Positions 1 to 7,801 of a stretch of 9,557 nt of DNA are shown here, piece after piece. The translations under genes were made by a program, and so were the position numbers. Below the pieces are notes generated by a model that worked only from the letters and a program-made list of their open reading frames with translations, ran no database searches and was not told the DNA's origin. Within the stretch, counting starts at the first letter, position 1. Each line of letters starts with the position of its first letter. Origin of the DNA: CAYNGH01 sp964396845 (lineage in GTDB: Bacteria > Vulcanimicrobiota > JAJTBE01 > CAYNGH01); the NCBI GenBank assembly GCA_964396845.1, contig CAYNGH010000127.1, positions 1 through 9,557 on the forward strand. The letters run 5' to 3'.

Positions 1-1170
1 CTCCGGAAACTGGACTTGAAGATCAAGTATGGCAGTGAAACTTACACCTTTGATACCGAGAGGGTCATCATCGAGCCTTTCAACATCCGCTACCAGCCGA
101 AATATGACCTGGTAGTTGACAGGGTCAGCCACTGGCACAAGAACCCCAGGGAATGGATAAAAAAGATCATTCTTGACGGGGTTTATGCCGTCAACAATCC
201 CTGGACATTCCAGTCCATGGAGAAACACACGGGGTTCTGCCTTCTGGCCAAGCTGGGAGTCAAAATTCCGGAAACCTGGCTTCTTCCCCAGAAGGATCAG
301 TCAGACCTTCTGCAGGAAGCCCTGGATCTCTATACCCGGTTTTTCAGTCTGGAGGAGATTGCCGATGAGATCGGGTATCCCATGTACATCAAGCCTTATG
401 ACGGCGGTGGCTGGGTGGGAGTAACCAAACTCAACGGCCATGAGGATCTTCACAAGGCCTATGATGCTTCAGGCACTCGGATGATGCATCTGCAACAGTC
501 CATCGAGTTCGACAAATTCTGCCGTGCTCTCAATATCGGCCCCCAGGTGTTGCCCATGCAGTATGATCCCGACAGGCCCCTTCACGAGCGTTATGTCATC
601 AACTTTGACTTCCTGACTTCTCTGGAAGGGGAAAAGATGGTAAAAATCACTAAACTGGTGGCTGCCATATTCGGCTGGGAGTATAATTCCTGTGAAACCG
701 CCATATTTGACGGAGTGGTTCATCCCATCGATTTCAGCAATGCAGTGCCCGACTCATCATTGATGTCCCTGCATTTCCACTTCCCCTGGGTGATTAAATC
801 CCTTATCCGCTGGATTACCTTCTGCGGGGTTTCCCGGCGCAAGTTTCAGTTTGAGCATCACTGGCAGAAATATCTGGATATTGCCAACGAGCCTGATATG
901 GACTTCATGGAACGCCTGGACAAATATATGGACCTGGCGGATAAATATTTTGACACTGCCAAGTTTGACAACTACTGTCAGAAGCATCTGCCCCATCTCG
1001 ATGAGGCGGCTTTTGAATATTTCACCTCCCAGGAGTTTGATCAGATCATCATCAAGAAGGTGGTCAAGAAATTCCCTCAGCATGAACACGAACAGTTCAT
1101 CGAACACTACCGGGGATTGTTCCGGTTCTGGGCAAAGTGTGAGGAAGACCGCCTCAAGGCAAAGGTTTAA
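1..1170 (+). CDS. ATP-grasp ligase-like protein, 5'-truncated by the window edge
   Basis: This is probably an ATP-dependent carboxylate-amine/thiol ligase of the ATP-grasp fold, with unknown substrate. The reading frame stays open to base 1. The first possible start is a TTG at 16 with no visible ribosome site, so the true start most likely lies upstream and the N-terminal part is missing. Numbering from the TTG, the ATP-binding lysine and glycine-rich loop are seen in YIKPYDGGGWVGV (Lys126, Gly130-132). The usual C-terminal metal-binding segment appears as CETAIFDG followed by PIDFSN (residues 237-242), where Asp takes the place of the commoner Glu of the ExN motif. A short segment, VDRVSHWH, precedes the helix that normally leads into the ATP-grasp core, as in RimK-like ligases. 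The C-terminal 130 residues are mostly helical and charged, and I cannot assign them. The gene ends 9 nt before a strong terminator, so it closes its transcription unit. The fold is fairly sure; the function is unknown. Confidence 0.75.
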   Translation, partial: LRKLDLKIKYGSETYTFDTERVIIEPFNIRYQPKYDLVVDRVSHWHKNPREWIKKIILDGVYAVNNPWTFQSMEKHTGFCLLAKLGVKIPETWLLPQKDQSDLLQEALDLYTRFFSLEEIADEIGYPMYIKPYDGGGWVGVTKLNGHEDLHKAYDASGTRMMHLQQSIEFDKFCRALNIGPQVLPMQYDPDRPLHERYVINFDFLTSLEGEKMVKITKLVAAIFGWEYNSCETAIFDGVVHPIDFSNAVPDSSLMSLHFHFPWVIKSLIRWITFCGVSRRKFQFEHHWQKYLDIANEPDMDFMERLDKYMDLADKYFDTAKFDNYCQKHLPHLDEAAFEYFTSQEFDQIIIKKVVKKFPQHEHEQFIEHYRGLFRFWAKCEEDRLKAKV

Positions 1171-1179
1171 CAACTTCCG

Positions 1180-1204
1180 GGGGCGGGGAAACCCGCCCCT
1201 TTTT
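1180..1204 (+). terminator. Rho-independent terminator after the ATP-grasp gene
   Basis: GGGGCGGG (1180-1187) pairs perfectly with CCCGCCCC (1192-1199) around a GAAA tetraloop of the stable GNRA class. TTTTTATTTATTTT follows directly. The hairpin begins 9 nt after the TAA of the ATP-grasp gene. It should end that transcript and isolate it from the methyltransferase, whose likely start is only about 25 nt beyond the T-run. Confidence 0.92.
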
Positions 1205-1228
1205 ATTTATTTTACCTGGGTGTTTTTA

Positions 1229-2857
1229 TTGAAAAGAAGGGATAAAAAAAAGCTCAAAGGGCAATATTTTACTCCCCGGCGGGTGGCGGATTTCATGGTT
1301 CGTTTTATTTCCAGGGTTATGCCGGAAAAACAGCTTCCCGGGGACTTTCTGGATCCTTCCTGTGGTGAGGGGGTTTTCATCAAGGCTGCCATTTTATTAG
1401 ACCTGGTCCCCGGTGGCCTTTATTATGGCATTGACCGGGATCCATCCCTGCAGGTATCCTGGAAGGCCGACCCGGTGCTTTCCTCAGAGAGATGCCGTCT
1501 TGCGGTGGACGATTCCCTCCTGGCGAGGGACGAGAACCGTTATGCAGTGGTGGCGGGGAATCCCCCCTTCGGGTTGATGGAAGTTAAAGAACCTGCTCTT
1601 TATGATGATTACCAGCTTTTCCGCCTGTACTGCCGGCAGGGGGAGCCTCCCGGTTCCATCCCTGTGGAGGTGCTGTTCATTGAACGGTTTTATCAGCTTC
1701 TCCCACCGGAAGGCATCCTGGGGATCATATTGCCTGTGGGGATATTCACCAACAACAGTATGACACATGTCCGGGACTGGATCCGAGAGAAAATGACCAT
1801 AGAAGGGATTGTTGCCCTGGAAACCCCGGTGTTCCGGACAGAAGGAACCAGCGCTGCCACATTTATTCTTTTTGCCCGGCGGAAAATTGAAGACAGTCAC
1901 CGCCAGATTTTCTGGGGAGGCTCTTCCCGGGTGGACCTCACGGAAATGCACCGGGACGGCCTTGATGAGATTTTGCAGGCATTTGATAACCGCCGGAGGA
2001 AACTGGATCGGGGAATGACGGCCTTTTTTACCGGGCAGGAAGCCCTTGATTCTCCCCGGTGGGATCCAGCATATCATCATCCCCGGTATCATAAAATGAT
2101 GAAAAAAATCACCTCAGGCCCTTTTCCCATGAAAGATTTGGGGAACTTGATGGATTCGTCTTGTATTCTGACTGGTTACAAAGGGCCTCAGGAAAAATCC
2201 CGGGGGATTGATCCCATACCCTTTGTGACATCCCGTCATATACGGCTCACCGGGCTGGATCTTTCCAACAGGGATTCCTTCATAGACCGGGGTTCAGCTC
2301 CTGATGTGCCTCGTACTCGTCTGCAACGGGATGATGTCCTGCTGGTGCGCTCCGGGGAAGGATGCGTTGGCAGGGTGGTAGTGGCGGGATCCCGGGACTG
2401 CGGGGCAAACATCCGCTCGGAGATATACATTCTTCGTCCCGATCCCCGGCAGATTTGCCCATATTTCCTGGCGGTGTTTCTGAACTGTTTTCAGCTTCCC
2501 TTGAAGTTAGGGGATAAGAAACCCCACCGGTTGCATTTCCAGTTGTGCCGACTGGCCCGGGGTGTGGGAACCCCGAATCTCAATAAAGAAGAGATACTCT
2601 CCATCAGGATTCCTGTCATACCCGCCCAGGAACAGGAGAAAATAAAGTTGTTATACAAACAGGTTCGAGGGCTTTACCGGCGGGCAGTCCGGCGCAAATC
2701 CCGGGGACTGTCCCTGGGGCTTCCTCCGGGAGAGCTGTCAAATGACCCCGGCATAAAAAGTCGGGAAGCAGTGGCCGAGGCTGGATTTCGTCGTCTGGTG
2801 TCCCTGCTGGAGGATTATATCACCGGTGAAATCAGTCTTCTGCCTGATTCCCTGTGA
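1229..2857 (+). CDS. N6-adenine DNA methyltransferase with fused S-like target-recognition domain
   Basis: Predicted to transfer a methyl group from S-adenosylmethionine to adenine N6 in a specific DNA sequence. From the TTG at 1229 the protein has 542 residues. The N-terminus carries KGQYFTPRRVADFM (10-23), typical of HsdM-like and type IIG methylases. Motif I, DPSCGEGVF, is at 42-50, the acidic GIDRDP at 67-72, and catalytic motif IV, NPPF, at 111-114. From about residue 300 the sequence looks like one half of a type I HsdS specificity subunit: VTSRHI, then DDVLLVRSGE, GxxNLNKEEILSIRIPVIPAQEQEKI, then a charged helix like the HsdS coiled-coil spacer. No PD-(D/E)XK nuclease domain or helicase is visible, and no restriction gene lies nearby. 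The start is uncertain. TTG 1229 lies just before the conserved N-terminal motif and has only a weak GGGTG upstream; GTG 1220 is the alternative. The frame is open back to 851, but that part overlaps the ATP-grasp gene and lacks methylase character. Confidence 0.88.
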   Translation: MKRRDKKKLKGQYFTPRRVADFMVRFISRVMPEKQLPGDFLDPSCGEGVFIKAAILLDLVPGGLYYGIDRDPSLQVSWKADPVLSSERCRLAVDDSLLARDENRYAVVAGNPPFGLMEVKEPALYDDYQLFRLYCRQGEPPGSIPVEVLFIERFYQLLPPEGILGIILPVGIFTNNSMTHVRDWIREKMTIEGIVALETPVFRTEGTSAATFILFARRKIEDSHRQIFWGGSSRVDLTEMHRDGLDEILQAFDNRRRKLDRGMTAFFTGQEALDSPRWDPAYHHPRYHKMMKKITSGPFPMKDLGNLMDSSCILTGYKGPQEKSRGIDPIPFVTSRHIRLTGLDLSNRDSFIDRGSAPDVPRTRLQRDDVLLVRSGEGCVGRVVVAGSRDCGANIRSEIYILRPDPRQICPYFLAVFLNCFQLPLKLGDKKPHRLHFQLCRLARGVGTPNLNKEEILSIRIPVIPAQEQEKIKLLYKQVRGLYRRAVRRKSRGLSLGLPPGELSNDPGIKSREAVAEAGFRRLVSLLEDYITGEISLLPDSL

Positions 2858-2859
2858 AA

Positions 2860-3468
2860 TTACAAAAGCCCCCTTTGTGAGAGTTGTTCCACCATGGAAT
2901 CGACACTCCTGAAGAGTATCCCGTCTATCCCGGATTTTTTGGCACCCCGGACATTCTCTTCCAGATCATCAATGAACACCAGCTGATCCCTGTCCTGGGG
3001 AACCCGGCGGATGAGGGTTTCGTATATCCCTGGGTCCGGCTTGGTCATTCTCAGCTGGAAGGATAAAAACATCCCATCGAAGAGATCCCAGACATGATAG
3101 TGTTCTTTGAGATATTCAAAGTGAAGTTCATTGGTGTTGGACAGAATGTAAAGATTGTGCCGTCGGGATAAATCCTTCAGCAGGGGCCGTCCCGTCAGGA
3201 TTTTGGTGAAAATGCCACAATATATATCCACCAGAACTTCCCGACTAATCTTTGCAGGGATCATCCGGGAAAAGCGAGCCAGAAAATCCCCGGTGGATAT
3301 TTCTCCCTTTTCATATTCGGCATGCACCGGATCATGGCGCAGGATTTCCAGGAGAACTTCCGGGTCAAGACGGGTCAGGGAAGCCAGATGTTTCAGGGAA
3401 TCACTAAAATCCAGCTGGATTATCACATTGCCCAGGTCAAATATTATCCCGTTATCCCGTGGATTCAC
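2860..3468 (-). CDS. HAD-family phosphatase, YihX (glucose-1-phosphatase)-like
   Basis: A 202-residue haloacid-dehalogenase-superfamily hydrolase (subfamily IA), probably cytoplasmic and acting on a small phosphate ester. Motif I is FDLGNVI with nucleophile Asp11. The second Asp of the usual DxD is Gly13, as in E. coli YihX (alpha-D-glucose-1-phosphate phosphatase). Motif II is LSNTN (Ser110), motif III Lys143 in TKPDPGIYE, and motif IV FIDDLEENV (Asp167, Asp168). A small helical cap lies between motifs I and II, and the length matches YihX. I chose GTG 3468 because a GGAGA stands 6 nt before it and the motif I strand begins at residue 7. The longer frame to 3540 would run into the symporter gene. 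It is the last gene of the four-gene unit, 28 nt after the symporter stop. Its stop is 2 nt from the convergent methyltransferase stop. The substrate is unproven; a sugar 1-phosphate or a phosphorylated glycoside would fit the neighbours. Confidence 0.85.
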   Translation of the reverse strand: MNPRDNGIIFDLGNVIIQLDFSDSLKHLASLTRLDPEVLLEILRHDPVHAEYEKGEISTGDFLARFSRMIPAKISREVLVDIYCGIFTKILTGRPLLKDLSRRHNLYILSNTNELHFEYLKEHYHVWDLFDGMFLSFQLRMTKPDPGIYETLIRRVPQDRDQLVFIDDLEENVRGAKKSGIDGILFRSVDSMVEQLSQRGLL

Positions 3469-3474
3469 ACATCT

Positions 3475-3479
3475 TCTCC
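3475..3479 (-). promoter_or_regulatory. Ribosome binding site of the HAD gene
   Basis: GGAGA on the minus strand, 6 nt before the GTG at 3468. It decides the start of the HAD gene, because the longer frame has no such site. Confidence 0.7.
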
Positions 3480-3496
3480 ATAGTCCGATTTTTGAA

Positions 3497-5161
3497 TCAA
3501 CCTGAAAACCCGCCGATGAACTTTGGCAGGAGATATGCAACCAGGAGCATTATAAAGAAGTAAACCACCAGAACCGCGTATTTGGGTATCCATTTCTTTT
3601 CATTGGCAGCATGGGGAGAATCCCATATGATGAATTGCTTAACCTTTTCGGGATCCTGGGATGGGCCGAGGAAACTCGCACCGTAAGCCACAACCATGGT
3701 GACAAAACAGCCGAACACATTCCACCACATCCAGAAGATTTGAGGCTGGCCCTGCCACAGATATATATTGAAGGCCACCCCGGCTATGATTCCGGCAATC
3801 AGCCCTGTAAGGTTGACCCTTCGCACTGCAACCCCCAGGAGGAAGGCTGCCAGGATCGGCCCGTAAAAGGCTGAACCGATCTGGTTGATCATTTCCACCA
3901 CGGTTTCCCCTTCAATGTTCTTGAAAAGAAAAGCCCCCAGGGTGATTGTCACCCCCCAGAACACTGTGGTAGCCTTGCTGTAAAAAAGATACTTCTTGTG
4001 ATCATCGCCAAAGTTGACGAATTTTTCCACAAAGTCCCGCATGCTGGATGCCGACAGAGAATTGATGGCGGAGTCGAGGCTGGACATGGCCGCAGCCAGC
4101 ATTGCTGAAAAAATCAGAGCTTTGAACCCGGCAGGTATTCTGGTCATCATAAAATATGGAAGCATGATGTCGGGCTTGCCCATTTTATCGATGGCTTCGT
4201 TCACCTCGCCGGCAAAGGCGGTGTTGTTGACTATGTATGCGCCGATGAGAATCCCCATCATCATGTAAAGAATGGTCAAGGGAAAACGGAAAAAGCCGTT
4301 GAAGAACAGTGATTTCTTGGTGTCGTCAAGGGTCGGGGCCGACAGCTCCCGCTGGGTCTGGGACTGGTCACAACCATAGTAAGACGCGTAAAGGAAGAAG
4401 CCTCCAAAGAGAAAACCCCAGAAGGGGAAGCCTGATTTTCCGGAAAATCCCCAGTCCATATCCAGGGTGACCAGCCTCTCCTTTGGAAACAGGGCAAAGG
4501 CCTGGCCGATGCCGCCAATATCCCGCAGGGCATAGAAACTGCAAAGGAATATCCCTAAAAATAGAATCCCCATCTGGATGACATCGGAGTAAACCACTGC
4601 CTTCATCCCGCCGATGGTATCGTATATCAGGGTGATGACCCCGATAAGAATGATGGTGACCCACAAATCCATCCCGAAGCATACCGTGAGAATCAGCGCC
4701 GCAGTGAAAAGCCCCACGGCAGTTGCCAGGGCGCGGGAGATGAGAAATATCCCCGAAAGAAGATACCGGGCCGATGGGCCGAAGCGATCTTCCAGATAAC
4801 GATACACAGATATCAGTTTCAACTGTCGGAAGAATGGGATGAAGAAGACCATGATAAAAATCATGGCCAGGGGAACTGCCAACTCATACTGGATCCATTG
4901 CAGTCCGCCTCCTTCCTTGATGGCTACAAAGGCCGGTATGGAAACAAAGCTGATAGCCGATGTCTGAGTGGCCATGGTGGAAAGACCGATGGCCCACCAA
5001 GGCAGATCCCGGCCTCCCACATAATAATCCTCCTGGTTTTCCTGGCCTTCTCCTAATTTCATACTCATATAAATCAGTCCGGCAAAATACAGGACGATTA
5101 TAATCCAGTCCAGGTAATTAAACTTGAACTGGTCAGGTATGATGGTGCTGGCAAAAAACAT
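3497..5161 (-). CDS. Sodium:solute symporter (SSS family)
   Basis: A polytopic inner-membrane transporter of 554 residues, expected to couple Na+ (or H+) entry to uptake of a small organic solute. The sequence alternates long hydrophobic segments throughout, in keeping with the 13 or so helices of the family. SSS signatures are DYYVGGRDLPWWAIG after the first helix, IGGMKAVVYSDVIQMG in the middle, and AAAMSSLDSAINSLSA with the serine pair near residues 360-361, the place of the Na2 ion ligands in vSGLT-type carriers. The chosen start is ATG 5161, 8 nt after AAGGGGG. A GTG at 5179 that overlaps the kinase stop (GTGA) would add six residues but has no ribosome site. The gene lies 14 nt after the glycerate kinase gene and 28 nt before the HAD gene, so co-transcription is likely. 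Substrate cannot be read from sequence; glycerate, a glycerate glycoside or another osmolyte is suggested only by context. Confidence 0.93.
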   Translation of the reverse strand: MFFASTIIPDQFKFNYLDWIIIVLYFAGLIYMSMKLGEGQENQEDYYVGGRDLPWWAIGLSTMATQTSAISFVSIPAFVAIKEGGGLQWIQYELAVPLAMIFIMVFFIPFFRQLKLISVYRYLEDRFGPSARYLLSGIFLISRALATAVGLFTAALILTVCFGMDLWVTIILIGVITLIYDTIGGMKAVVYSDVIQMGILFLGIFLCSFYALRDIGGIGQAFALFPKERLVTLDMDWGFSGKSGFPFWGFLFGGFFLYASYYGCDQSQTQRELSAPTLDDTKKSLFFNGFFRFPLTILYMMMGILIGAYIVNNTAFAGEVNEAIDKMGKPDIMLPYFMMTRIPAGFKALIFSAMLAAAMSSLDSAINSLSASSMRDFVEKFVNFGDDHKKYLFYSKATTVFWGVTITLGAFLFKNIEGETVVEMINQIGSAFYGPILAAFLLGVAVRRVNLTGLIAGIIAGVAFNIYLWQGQPQIFWMWWNVFGCFVTMVVAYGASFLGPSQDPEKVKQFIIWDSPHAANEKKWIPKYAVLVVYFFIMLLVAYLLPKFIGGFSG

Positions 5162-5169
5162 GTGTGTAA

Positions 5170-5176
5170 CCCCCTT
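5170..5176 (-). promoter_or_regulatory. Ribosome binding site of the symporter gene
   Basis: AAGGGGG on the minus strand, 8 nt before ATG 5161. It begins within the kinase stop codon, so translation of the two genes may be coupled. It favours ATG 5161 over GTG 5179. Confidence 0.75.
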
Positions 5177-6477
5177 CACAGCAGTATCATAAACAGGTCG
5201 TTGAGATTGTTTCCCGTGGGCCCGGTGACAAGAAGACCGCCATTTTCCTTGAGATAGTTATAAGAGTCAAACCGGGCAATGGCTTCATCAATGCCGGGGC
5301 TGTCGATTCCCCGGTGGGCGAAGGCTCCCCCGGCATCGGTGGGGCCGTCGGTGCCGTCGGTGGATGCAAAAAGTGCCGTCAATCCGGGAAAATCCCGAAT
5401 TACATCCCGGGTAAAAAGCAGTGACAAATGCTGGTTTCTCCCTCCCAGTCCATCGGCGGAATCGGGGATTTTCACCGTCAGCTCACCGCCGGCAATCAGC
5501 AGGGTGGGGGAGGACCCTTTAGAATACTCCTCCACCAGGCCCCGGAGATGGCGGACATAATCCTCCACCGGTTCCGTGGCGGGCCTGTCGATATATACTT
5601 TTTCAATCCCCTGCCTCTTTGCAGAATCAGACAGAGTTCTGCAGGCGATGGCATTATCTGCCAGGATGATATTTTCACACAGGGACAGGGCCGGGTCCCC
5701 GACTTTGAGGGTTTCCGGCTGGTCACCATTGATTCCGTCTTCAATAAGTTTTAACACCGGCAGGGGAACCTGATCCCTCAGCCGGTATTTTTCAAGGATT
5801 TCCATGCACCTGCCAAAGGTTGTCGGATCCTGGGATGTGGGGCCTGATGCGATGCTGGAAATATCGGATCCCATCACGTCGGACAGTATCAGGGATACAC
5901 ACCGGGCAGGGCTGATCCGCCGGGCAAGACCGCCCCCCTTGACCTGGGAAAGATGCCGGCGGATGGTATTCATCTCGCCGATGTGGGCACCGCACCGCAG
6001 AAGCAGGCTGGTGACTTTCTGAAGATCCTCCAGGCTGATCCCTTCCCGGGGTGATTCCAACAGAGCAGAACCGCCTCCGGATATGAGCATAAGCACCAGG
6101 TCCCCGGGGCCGGCTTCGTCAACCAGCTCCAGGAGCCTGCCGGTGGCTGTGATGGAATCCTTGTCGGGGACGGGATGCCCCCCTTCCAGCACATCTATAC
6201 CTTCTATCTCTTCCCGGTGATGATGCTTGGTAATAACTAATCCGCGGTGTATCCTGTTTCCCAGGGCTTTAACAGCTCCCCTTGCCATGGTGGTGGAAGC
6301 TTTCCCGAATCCACCTAAATACAGCTGGGAAAAATCATAAGCCCTGTCCATTATCCTGATGCCGTCACCATCCCGATTAAGGGATCTTTCCACACTCACC
6401 GCAGGATCAAGATCCGCCATGGTGTCCAGGTATATCTTTTTTAACATTTCCAGTTTTTCTGGGATGATGCTGTTCAT
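5176..6477 (-). CDS. gck: Glycerate 2-kinase (DUF4147/MOFRL family)
   Basis: Predicted to phosphorylate D-glycerate to 2-phosphoglycerate with ATP (EC 2.7.1.165) in the cytoplasm, feeding lower glycolysis. The protein has 433 residues, usual for the family. The N-terminal DUF4147 domain shows LGGFGKAS, EGGHPVPD, SGGGSALLESP (133-143), NTIRRHLSQVKGGGLAR and ILSDVMGSDISSIASGPT. The C-terminal MOFRL domain shows GGRNQHLSL and STDGTDGPTDAGG (372-384). Old annotations call such proteins hydroxypyruvate reductase (TtuD). ATG 6477 is chosen because AAGG lies 6 nt upstream; at the in-frame ATG 6483 the same AAGG would abut the start codon. The gene sits 49 nt after the glycosyltransferase and 14 nt before the symporter. 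The family is sure; the exact substrate is known only by family. Confidence 0.92.
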   Translation of the reverse strand: MNSIIPEKLEMLKKIYLDTMADLDPAVSVERSLNRDGDGIRIMDRAYDFSQLYLGGFGKASTTMARGAVKALGNRIHRGLVITKHHHREEIEGIDVLEGGHPVPDKDSITATGRLLELVDEAGPGDLVLMLISGGGSALLESPREGISLEDLQKVTSLLLRCGAHIGEMNTIRRHLSQVKGGGLARRISPARCVSLILSDVMGSDISSIASGPTSQDPTTFGRCMEILEKYRLRDQVPLPVLKLIEDGINGDQPETLKVGDPALSLCENIILADNAIACRTLSDSAKRQGIEKVYIDRPATEPVEDYVRHLRGLVEEYSKGSSPTLLIAGGELTVKIPDSADGLGGRNQHLSLLFTRDVIRDFPGLTALFASTDGTDGPTDAGGAFAHRGIDSPGIDEAIARFDSYNYLKENGGLLVTGPTGNNLNDLFMILL

Positions 6478-6483
6478 TTCCAT

Positions 6484-6487
6484 CCTT
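6484..6487 (-). promoter_or_regulatory. Ribosome binding site of the glycerate kinase gene
   Basis: AAGG on the minus strand, 6 nt before ATG 6477 but directly touching ATG 6483. This argues for the downstream ATG as the start. Confidence 0.55.
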
Positions 6488-6526
6488 ATGCTGTTGATGA
6501 GTGATTCTGCTTCCGGTTTGACTTTA

Positions 6527-7774
6527 TCAGCCCACCAGTTGCCGGGACCAGCGATCCAGCAGGTATCCCTTTTCTTTCATAAACCAGTCGGCTTGTTCGA
6601 TAATCTTCTGCTCTGCATCCTGAGATGTGAACTTTTCGTACTTGTTGATGAAGTCGGCCACCTTGAGGAAATAAAGGGGTGTCAGGGCATCTAAAAGTAT
6701 TTCCTCTTCACCGGGATACTGGTTGTAAGAAATCATAAAGTCATAAACTATATGAGCCCATTTTTCGTCGGATATGTCAAAGCTTCGGCCCTTTATGCCA
6801 TCGGCAGCGCAATTGAGAAGCTCAAAATTATCCCTGGTAAGATACTTTTTCCACTGGGGTATGAATTTTTCCCGGCCTTTGGTGAATTTGTCCACCAAAG
6901 CGTTGAAGCTGGCGGTCACGGGGTTTGGCTCCACCCTGGCCACATCGCCCCACAGGGGAGCTTCAGTTACAGCGTTGACACTGCGCCAGCGGTCAACATT
7001 CTTTCCGGCAAAATTAAAGCATGTCCCCACCACCTGCCGGAACATGGGGGCGAGAAATATGGCGGGATCCTTGGCATCGTGAATCTTGGCTCCCAGGGCA
7101 GCCTGTGCCAGCCGATAACCCTTGACGATGGCAGTGGTGGTCATCCATATATCTATGCCATACCGGGCCACATCGGTTTCCCATACATTGTCGGCAAGAT
7201 AAGGCTCCAGAAGTCTGCCGGAAAAGCCGAAATCACCACCGATGGGCTGGCGGATATCCAGTCCGTAAAGTGCTCTGGTTAAAGGATATACAATGTTGTT
7301 AGTGATGGTGCCGTCGTATTTGTGCCGGATATACAGGGGGGTGATGTAATCTGCCTGGTCGTTTATTACCGGCTCCAGAAGGAGTTTGACCCACTGGGGA
7401 GTGATGCTTCGAAGGTCCGAGTCCACCACCAGCACTGCCTTCACATTAAGCTTCCGGGCAATTTCAAAAATATTGCGAAAAGCACTACCCTTGCCGGAAA
7501 TACCTGAATATATGGAAGAAATGCGATCAATGGATGACGGGATTTCCGCATCGCAGAAATTGGCCCTGGTATCATCGGGAGAATTGCCATCGGAATTCAT
7601 TATAATCCCCTGATGATCGGGGAAGTACATCTGCAGGCCCCGGGCTGCCATCTGGACAACGTAACCTATGGTATCCTGGTTCTTGTAGCTGGGAATCCCC
7701 ACCAGGATGTCCTTTTCTCCCGCAGGATCAAGCAGACTGAGAGAATCAGCATTTCGATTAATCTTGTAAATCAT
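6527..7774 (-). CDS. GT-A glycosyltransferase, mannosyl-/glucosylglycerate synthase-like
   Basis: A cytoplasmic, probably retaining GT-A glycosyltransferase of 415 residues. It opens with a nucleotide-binding strand, ILVGIPSYKNQDTI (23-36). The metal/nucleotide-sugar DxD motif is VVDSDL (Asp118, Asp120). QPIGGDFGFSGRL (from 176) corresponds to the acceptor-loop motif (QPLGGE-like) of glycerate glycosyltransferases, followed by ARYGIDIWM and IHDAKDP with a likely metal-binding His232. As I remember it, the Rhodothermus mannosylglycerate synthase has the same order: YDAD, QPLGGE, DWGID, then a late His. No membrane segment is evident, and the C-terminal 150 residues are helical. ATG 7774 follows GAAAGG (7789-7784) with 9 nt spacing. 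It is the first gene of a unit with the glycerate kinase, symporter and HAD genes, and a terminator separates it from the gene upstream. The GT-A assignment is firm; sugar donor and glycerate acceptor are inferred from motifs and neighbours. Confidence 0.82.
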   Translation of the reverse strand: MIYKINRNADSLSLLDPAGEKDILVGIPSYKNQDTIGYVVQMAARGLQMYFPDHQGIIMNSDGNSPDDTRANFCDAEIPSSIDRISSIYSGISGKGSAFRNIFEIARKLNVKAVLVVDSDLRSITPQWVKLLLEPVINDQADYITPLYIRHKYDGTITNNIVYPLTRALYGLDIRQPIGGDFGFSGRLLEPYLADNVWETDVARYGIDIWMTTTAIVKGYRLAQAALGAKIHDAKDPAIFLAPMFRQVVGTCFNFAGKNVDRWRSVNAVTEAPLWGDVARVEPNPVTASFNALVDKFTKGREKFIPQWKKYLTRDNFELLNCAADGIKGRSFDISDEKWAHIVYDFMISYNQYPGEEEILLDALTPLYFLKVADFINKYEKFTSQDAEQKIIEQADWFMKEKGYLLDRWSRQLVG

Positions 7775-7801
7775 ATAAGACCGCCTTTCTCTGATTGTAT
7801 T

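Noticed and set aside
851..1228. Upstream open extension of the methyltransferase frame inside the ATP-grasp gene
   Set aside because: The translated stretch is serine/arginine/threonine-rich shadow sequence, overlaps a clear coding region in another frame, and precedes the conserved methylase N-terminal motif.
2862..2880. Small inverted repeat ACAAA/TTTGT near the HAD stop as a terminator
   Set aside because: A 5-6 bp AT stem, within the coding end of the HAD gene and without a following T-run, is too weak.
6752..7282. Plus-strand open frame of 176 codons opposite the glycosyltransferase
   Set aside because: It is antisense to a gene with clear GT-A motifs, resembles no family I know, and lacks a convincing ribosome site.
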